A stretch of DNA of 64,000 nucleotides from Hyperoodon ampullatus. Taxonomy: Eukaryota > Chordata > Mammalia > Artiodactyla > Ziphiidae. Positions 58,125 through 64,000 of this stretch are shown piece after piece (position 1 is the stretch's first letter; the number at the start of each line of letters is the position of its first letter). Both the position numbers and the translations under genes were made by a program. The notes beneath the pieces were generated by a model. That model searched no databases and was not told where the DNA came from. It saw only the letters and a list, made by a program, of their open reading frames with translations. The DNA is taken from contig OX457056.1 of NCBI GenBank assembly GCA_949752795.1, positions 174,492,428 to 174,556,427 of the forward strand, in the 5' to 3' direction.

Positions 58125-58322
58125 TTTCTGAGCTTCTTATTTATACTCATTGGATCCTTACAACAACTTCCCACATAGGTAGTATTATCTGCATATTACA
58201 GGTAGTAAAATTGGGGCATAAAGAGATGAGGCATCTTGCTCTGTGACCCACAGCTCATAAGTTACAGAGCTGATATTTAAACCCAGGTGTGTGTTTGTCA
58301 GGCTCTAAGACACTTATGCTCC
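58125..58322 (-). mobile_element. MIR SINE
   Basis: Reverse MIR: ggatccttacaacaacttcc, attacaggtagtaaaattgg, gttacagagctgatatttaa. Confidence 0.7.
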
Positions 58323-58383
58323 ATGATAGCTACCTTCTGGGGGCTCGTGATACAGAAGGAACAGCAATAAAAGAGCAATTGTG

Positions 58384-58592
58384 GGGCTTCCCTGGTGGCG
58401 CAGTGGTTGAGAGTCCACCTGCCAATGCAGGGGACACGGGTTCATGCCCCAGTCCGGGAAGATCCCACATGCTGCGGAGCGGCTGGGCCCGTGAGCCATG
58501 GCTGCTGAGTCTGCGCGTCCGGAGCCTGTGCTCCACAACAGGAGAGGCCACAACAGTGAGAGGCCCGTGTACCGCAAAAAAAAAAAAAAAAA
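58384..58592 (+). mobile_element. CHR-type SINE, short odontocete form
   Basis: Complete with an 18-A tail. The duplication AGCAATTGTG is at 58374-58383 and 58593-58602. Confidence 0.94.
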
Positions 58593-58602
58593 AGCAATTG
58601 TG

Positions 58603-59926
58603 ATGTATGATAGGAACTAACACAGAGTTATGTGAAAATATGTATGATTTTTTTATTCTTTAAATGTGCATGTGCTTTATTCACAATGCTGCAAATTCTC
58701 ATGATTTTGTAAGTTATTGTAGTAGTCACTTCCGAACATTAATATTCTCTTTTTCAATCTCTTGCTCTATTTTTGGTGGAGGAAATGACTTTAGAGTAGG
58801 TTTAACTGACAATTAAAATTATCAGAGTAATAAGTGAGTGAGCTAGGATTCAAACACAGGGTTGTCAAGTGTCAAAAACTACCTTCTACTGCTTTTTGAA
58901 GCGCTCGGAGTCTTTGGTGTTATGAGATGATAGGAAGGGTTTACTCAACCCTGCCTGGGGGAGTCCTGGCTGACAAAGCAGCTCTTGGACTAAGGTTTGC
59001 AGGTTTAGAAGCCCAGTAAGTGAATGAGAGGATGGAGGGCATCTCAGATTGTAGAGTCAGCATGTGCAAACTCTCCCAGGAGAGAAAAGTAGAACTGATT
59101 TGGGGAAGAGCATGCCATTTGCTACAGCTGTTGACATGCAGTGGCTTTGATTTCCCACGACATCATAAATAAAGCACCAGCACAGTTCAGAGAAGTTAAG
59201 AAAGTAATGTTGACTCTAGGAGAATTAGATAAGATCTCATAGGAGTGACATTTGAGCCTTGGAGGATGAGTAAGAATTGGACAGATGGGGATGGAGAGGA
59301 AAAAGCATTCCACAGGTCAGGAATAATATTAGAAAGGGAATAAATAAATATTCAGTCTGTGAACAGAAATCATGACTAATCACTCAGTTTGACCAGACTT
59401 GGGGAAATAAGACTGAGAAGGATACTTTGCCAGATCCGGGAAAGCCTTGACTATGGGCACAGGAATTTTATTTTACTTGTAGAAATCACCAGAGGAGAGA
59501 CATGAACACAACTGTGCTTTAAGATGTTGGAAGTTGATATAGAATTAATTTATAACACCCTTTAGTAAAAGCCATTGTTGGAATAATTTGGTAAAAATTA
59601 ACACCTAGACAAATAACCAAACTGGATTTTGTATCACCTTTTTAAGTTTATGACCCATTTCAGCTAAGGATTCATTTGATCCTTAAGCAATTTTGGATGC
59701 AGGCAGATGAGGAACCTTGAAAAACGAGATTTTAGGAGATGTTCCAAAACTCACCCTGTTCTTACAGAGGGCATTCAGATCTTCTGACTCCATGTTCCCT
59801 ATCTTCTGAGTATTGTTATGGTAGGCATTGGCATTTTACATTTCTTTGTTTTCTTCTTTAGATCATCTTGTTCTTCCCACAAAGAAATTGATAAAAGTCT
59901 GCAATGTCTATTTCAGCAAAAATGAT
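58603..59926. other. Unassigned unique sequence
   Basis: No gene or named repeat is recognised. Confidence 0.45.
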
Positions 59927-60130
59927 AAAAGCTAATATTAATGATTATTGTATATCAGGCACAATGATAAATGTTCTCTGTGAATGAGATAAATTAATCA
60001 TAACAACTATCCAAAGTAAGTAACTTTTCCATTTTATAGTTTGCCCCAAGTACTTGAAGCTATTAAGTGACAGAGTCTGGATTTGAACTCATGGAGTAGG
60101 GCTTCTGTGTGTATTGTATCACCGTGCCTT
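59927..60130 (-). mobile_element. MIR SINE
   Basis: Reverse MIR: tgtatatcaggcacaatgat, agctattaagtgacagagtc, then tggatttgaactcatgg. Confidence 0.65.
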
Positions 60131-61131
60131 ACTATTTTTCCAAGAGCAAGAGTTTTTTGAGGGTTTGGTTAATATAAATGCAAAATAAGCAACATTTTAA
60201 AGACAATAGAATTATTTCCGGGCTTGACAGGATATATATAACAATACTTCGCAATAATAATCATAATATAAATCTATACAGTGATTTATTTGAAAGTAAC
60301 GGTTCAGATTTATAGATTTTCCAGGGGCTGTTGAGATGATCTTTGTAGCATTTTGATCCCTTTATGAGCCAACCTAGATTTGTGCACTGGTGACAGTAAG
60401 AGGAAGGCAATGGTTTATAGGATCTATTCCCATTGGTCTTAGTGGTTAGTAGCAAGTGTCTTAAAGTCATTCTTTATAAAATAAAGAAAGCAGAAATAAT
60501 CTCTAAGAAACTTTCTGATTGTCGATAAAAGCATCCAGTATTCTCTCTTTATCTGCTTTCTCTTTATATCATTATATCAATAGGTACATCCACCCACTGA
60601 TGTGATACCTGCCACGGGCATCAGATCCAGCTTGTTGAACTATTTTCCCAGAGTGACTTATATAATCATGAACAGGTCACAAATCATGAGATCTTAGGGT
60701 CTGGGCTTGTCCACTAATAGAAAATTACATTTTGCTGATGGAATAATTTGAACCACATCTGAGTAATCGTCTATCTAATTTATGGTTTTAAAAAGATAAA
60801 AGGAGGCATCAAGATGAGAAAGAGAATAACCAAGATGATTCATGGAAAATGAATTTGAAAACGTGTGGCAGAGCTTAGAAAGCTTGGAAAAGCAGTAGCT
60901 ATTCCGCCCACCCCCCGCCTTTTCTTTTTTTTTTTGTTAGCCAAAACTTGTCTCTTTCCTTCTAATCCTCCCTCCCCTAGTTGCCTGCCTTATTCAAGAG
61001 AACTATCAACATGCAAGTTCAGGTTCTTTGTAGATGTCAAGTCAGTTAAGACAGGGCCCAAGTACTCAATGAGCTTAAAATCTACCTTTGGAAAGAGACT
61101 GAAAGCCTCTGTTATACATAGGAAGCAGTCT
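60131..61131. other. Unassigned unique sequence
   Basis: No gene or named repeat is recognised. The frame at 60865-61239 begins in unique sequence and ends in the TTTA repeat. It has no motif. Confidence 0.45.
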
Positions 61132-61189
61132 CTGGGAGGTAGAGTTTTTTATTTTTATTTATTTATTATTTTTTTAGGAGATTTTATTT

Positions 61190-61236
<47 letters not shown>
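61190..61236. repeat. (TTTA)n microsatellite
   Basis: About 11 tetranucleotide units, probably grown from a SINE A-tail. Confidence 0.95.
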
Positions 61237-61238
<2 letters not shown>

Positions 61239-61279
61239 AAGCAGAGGTCTTCTTAGAAGCCCATATGATTTAAATTTAT

Positions 61280-61558
61280 TTATTTATTATTTATGGCTGT
61301 GTTGGGTCTTCCTTTCTGTGCGAGGGCTTTCTCTAGTTGCGGCAAGAGGGGGCCACTCTTCATTGCAGTGCGCGGGCCTCTTACTATTGCAGCCTCTCTT
61401 GTTGCGGAGCACAGGCTCCAGACGCGCAGGCTCAGTAGTTGTGGCTCACGGCCGCAGTTGCTCTGCGGCATGTGGGATCTTCCTAGACCAGGGCTCGAAC
61501 CCGTGTCCCCCTGCATTGGCAGGCAGCTTCTCAACCACTGCGCCACCAGGGAAGCCCT
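61280..61558 (-). mobile_element. CHR SINE, intermediate length
   Basis: Head at 61540-61558 (gcgccaccagggaagccc). The body carries extra text near the tail (tggctgtgttgggtcttcct, ggcaagagggggccactctt) absent from the short copies but present in CHR-2. Flanked by tatttatttat strings, so the duplication is uncertain. Confidence 0.88.
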
Positions 61559-61952
61559 ATTTATTTATTTTTATTGGCGTATAGTTGTTTTACAATGTTG
61601 TGTTAGTTTCTACTATACAGCGAAGTGAAGCAGAGTTCCCTGTGCTATACAGCAGGTTCTCATTATTTATCTATTTTATACATATTAGTGTATACATGTT
61701 AGTCCCAATCTCCCAATTCATCCCACCCTGCCTTTCCCCCTTGGTGTCCATATATTTATTCTTTACATCTGTGTCTCTATTTCTCCCTTGGAAACCAGTT
61801 CATCTGTACCATTTTTCTAGATTCCACAAATATTTGTTAATATGCAGTATTTGTTTTTCCCTTTCTGGCTTACTTCACTCTGTATGACAGTCTCTAGGTC
61901 CATCCACATCTCTACAAATGACCCAATTTTGTTCCTTTTTATGGCTGAGTAA
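61559..61952 (-). mobile_element. L1 3' fragment, older class
   Basis: Antisense 3'UTR (attggcgtatagttgtttta, gtgctatacagcaggttctc) into the ORF2 end (tttatggctgagtaat). It lies between two SINEs in the nest. Confidence 0.8.
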
Positions 61953-62231
61953 TAAAAATAATAATTTTTTCGGCAATGTTGGGTCTTCGTTGTTGTGCGT
62001 GGGCTTTCTCTAGTTGCGGCGAGTGGGGGCTACTCTTTGTTGTGGTGCTTGGGCTTCTCATTGTGGTGGCTTCTCTGGTTGCGGAGCAGGGGCTCTAGGT
62101 GCGCAGGCTTCAGTAGTTGCAGCATACAGGCTCAGTAGTTGTGGTGCACGGGTTTAGTTGCTCTGTGGCATGTGGGACCTTCCTGGACCAGGGATTGAAC
62201 CCGTGTCCCCTGCATTGGCAGGTGGATTCTT

Positions 62232-63627
62232 CTTTCTTTTTTTGGAAATGATTGCTGTCTCTTTTATTTTATTTTATTTTTTTAACATCTTTATTGGAGT
62301 ATAATTGCTTTGCAATTCTGTGTTTGTTTCTGCTTTATAACAAAGTGAATCAGTTATACATATACATATGTTCCCATATCTCTTCCCTCTTGCATCTCCC
62401 TCCCTCCCACCCTCCCTATCCCACCCCTCTAGGTGGTCACAAAGCACTGAGCTGATCTCCCTGTGCTATGCGGCTGCTTCCCACTAGCTATCTATTTTAC
62501 GTTTGGTAGTGTATATATGTCCATGCCACTCTCTCACTTTGTCCCAGCTTACCCTTCCCCCTCCCCATATCCTCAAGTCCATTCTCTAGTAGGTCTGTGT
62601 CTTTATTCCCGTCTTGCCCCTAGGTTCTTCATGACCTTTTTTTCCTTAGATTCCATATATATGTGTTAGCATACAGTATTTGTTTTTCTCTTTCTGACTT
62701 CACTCTGTATGACAGACTTTAGGTCCATCCACCTCACTACAAATAGCTCAATTTCGTTTCTTTTTATGGCTGAGTAATATTCCATTGTATATATGTGCCA
62801 CATCTTCTTTATTCATTCATCGGTCAATGGACACTTAGGTTGCTTCCATGTCCTGGCTATTGTAAATAGAGCTGCAATGAACATTTTGGTGCATGACTCG
62901 TTTTGAATTATGGTTTCCTCAGTAGTGAGATTGCTGGGTCGTATGGTATTTCTATTTTTAGTTTTTTAAGAAACCTCCATACTGTTCTCCATAGTGGCTG
63001 TATCAATTTACATTCCCACCAACAGTGCAAGAGTGTTCCCTTTTCTCCACACCCTCTCCAGCATTTATTGTTTCTAGATTTTTTGATGATGGCCATTCTG
63101 ACCAGTGTGAGATGATATCTCATTGTACTTTTGATATGCATTTCTCTAATGATTAATGATGTTGAGCATTCTTTCGTGTGTTTGTTGGCAATCTGTATAT
63201 CTTCTTTGGAGAAATGTCTATTTAGGTCTTCTGCCCATTTTTGGATTGGGTTGTTTGTTTTTTTGCTATTGAGCTGCGTGAGCTGCTTGTAAATTTTGGA
63301 GATTAATCCTTTGTCAGTTGCTTCATTTACAAATATTTTCTCCCATTCTGAGGGTTGTCTTTTGGTCTTGTTTATGGTTTCCTTTGCTGTGCTAAAGGTT
63401 TTAAGTTTCATTAGGTCCCATTTGTTTATTTTTATTTCTATTTCCATTTCTCTAGGAGGTGGGTCAAAAAGGATCTTGCTGTGATGTATGTCATAGAGTG
63501 TTCTGCCTATGTTTTCCTCTAAGAGTTTGATGCTGTCTGGCCTTACATTTAGGTCTTTAATCCATTTTGAGTTTATTTTTGTATATGGTGTTAGGGAGTG
63601 TTCTAATTTCATACTTTCACATGTAGT
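62232..63627 (-). mobile_element. 5'-truncated L1 inside the CHR-2 SINE
   Basis: 1.4 kb, same class as the L1 at 1311. Perfect duplication CAGGTGGATTCTT (62219-62231, 63628-63640) made from SINE sequence. ORF2 C-terminal coding stays open over about 230 codons (from near 63620 to 62908, with [16 protein letters not shown] and [18 protein letters not shown]), so it is young. It lacks the endonuclease and RT domains. Confidence 0.94.
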
Positions 63628-63759
63628 CAGGTGGATTCTTAACCACTGCGCCACCAGGGAAGTCCCTGGGAGGTAGAGTTTTTTTAAAATGAAGGTGTTA
63701 ATAGTCCAGGAGGTCTGAAGCTCCAAAGGAAATGATCTCTGTAACAGCTGATATCTAAT

Positions 63760-64000
63760 AAAAAGAGAGGATGGAAAATGTCACTGGAATTTTGCTAAGA
63801 ATTGCACTGAATCTGTAGATTGCTTTTAGTAGTATGGACATTTTAATAATATTAATTTTCCCAATCCATGAGCATCAAATGTCTTTTCATCTATTTGTGT
63901 TTTCTTCAGTTTCTTTTATTACCGTTGGTGGGCATGTAAATTGGTGTAGCCACTATGGAAAACAGTATGGAGTTTCCTCAAAAAGTTAAAAATAGGTCTA
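63760..64000 (+). mobile_element. L1 with 5' inversion, runs off the window
   Basis: 63780-63926 is antisense ORF2 text from the RT end (gcactgaatctgtagattgc, ccaatccatgagcatcaaat). At 63927 the strand switches to L1 sense (ggtgggcatgtaaattggtg, ggaaaacagtatggagtttc). The sense piece lies further 3' in L1, as in twin priming. The 3' end is beyond 64000. Confidence 0.7.

Larger units (their letters stand above)
61151..63665 (-). mobile_element. CHR-2 SINE containing a nest of insertions
   Basis: Outer duplication CTGGGAGGTAGAGTTTTTT, 19 bp and perfect (61132-61150, 63666-63684). The outer SINE is minus strand: head 63641-63665, body about 61965-62231, tail toward 61151. The body is cut by the L1 at 62232. 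The tail region holds an older-type L1 (61559-61952), another CHR SINE (61280-61558) and a (TTTA)n run (61190-61236). Confidence 0.88.

Noticed and set aside
62908..63726. 272-codon frame that looks like a long ORF2 protein
   Set aside because: It reads from unique DNA through SINE sequence into a truncated L1. Only the C-terminal ORF2 part is real, and no promoter or start belongs to it.

Overview
The window reads as intergenic or deep-intronic nuclear DNA of a toothed whale (Cetacea, Odontoceti). The main evidence is at least nine copies of a short tRNA-derived SINE with a characteristic head (cttccctggtggcgcagtgg) and a body ending in an A-tail. This is the CHR family of cetaceans, hippos and ruminants, in the shortened form common in toothed whales. 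Longer CHR-2-like and older CHR-1-like copies, artiodactyl-type L1s and a cetartiodactyl mariner MITE agree with this. I found no protein-coding gene, no CpG island and no intact RNA gene. Nearly all open frames fall inside L1, SINE or simple repeats.

Layout. 0-10.5 kb: a full-length but dead L1 (1311-7111, 14-bp target duplication), a SINE, a twin-primed old L1, and two L1s stacked in one target site. 10.5-24 kb: mostly unassigned sequence with old L1s, a gammaretrovirus-like solo LTR (15072-15576), a Tigger-type transposon inside an old L1, a palindromic MITE and a MIR split by another repeat. 24-36 kb: L1 3' ends, SINEs, MIRs, AT-rich repeat-poor stretches that could hold conserved enhancers, and two short tailless retro-insertions (an L1 endonuclease fragment at 30940 and a 5' fragment of tRNA-Arg at 35088). 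36-48 kb: an old L1 with a SINE inside, MIRs, an L1/SINE composite inside a MIR, an internally deleted L1 that carries its own 5'UTR and a second solo LTR, and a mariner MITE. 48-64 kb: old and younger L1s, young SINEs, a 380-bp polypyrimidine tract, and a nest at 61.1-63.7 kb where a CHR-2 SINE was invaded by an L1 and its tail by another L1 and SINE.

The genes do not form a working system. What can be read is a history of L1-driven retrotransposition. Target-site duplications resolve about twenty-five separate insertions and their relative order. The least ordinary items are the tailless insertions, the reused L1 target site, the tandem L1 3' ends and the internally deleted L1. Family names come from recognising consensus sequences from memory. 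Exact subfamilies need RepeatMasker with a cetacean library.
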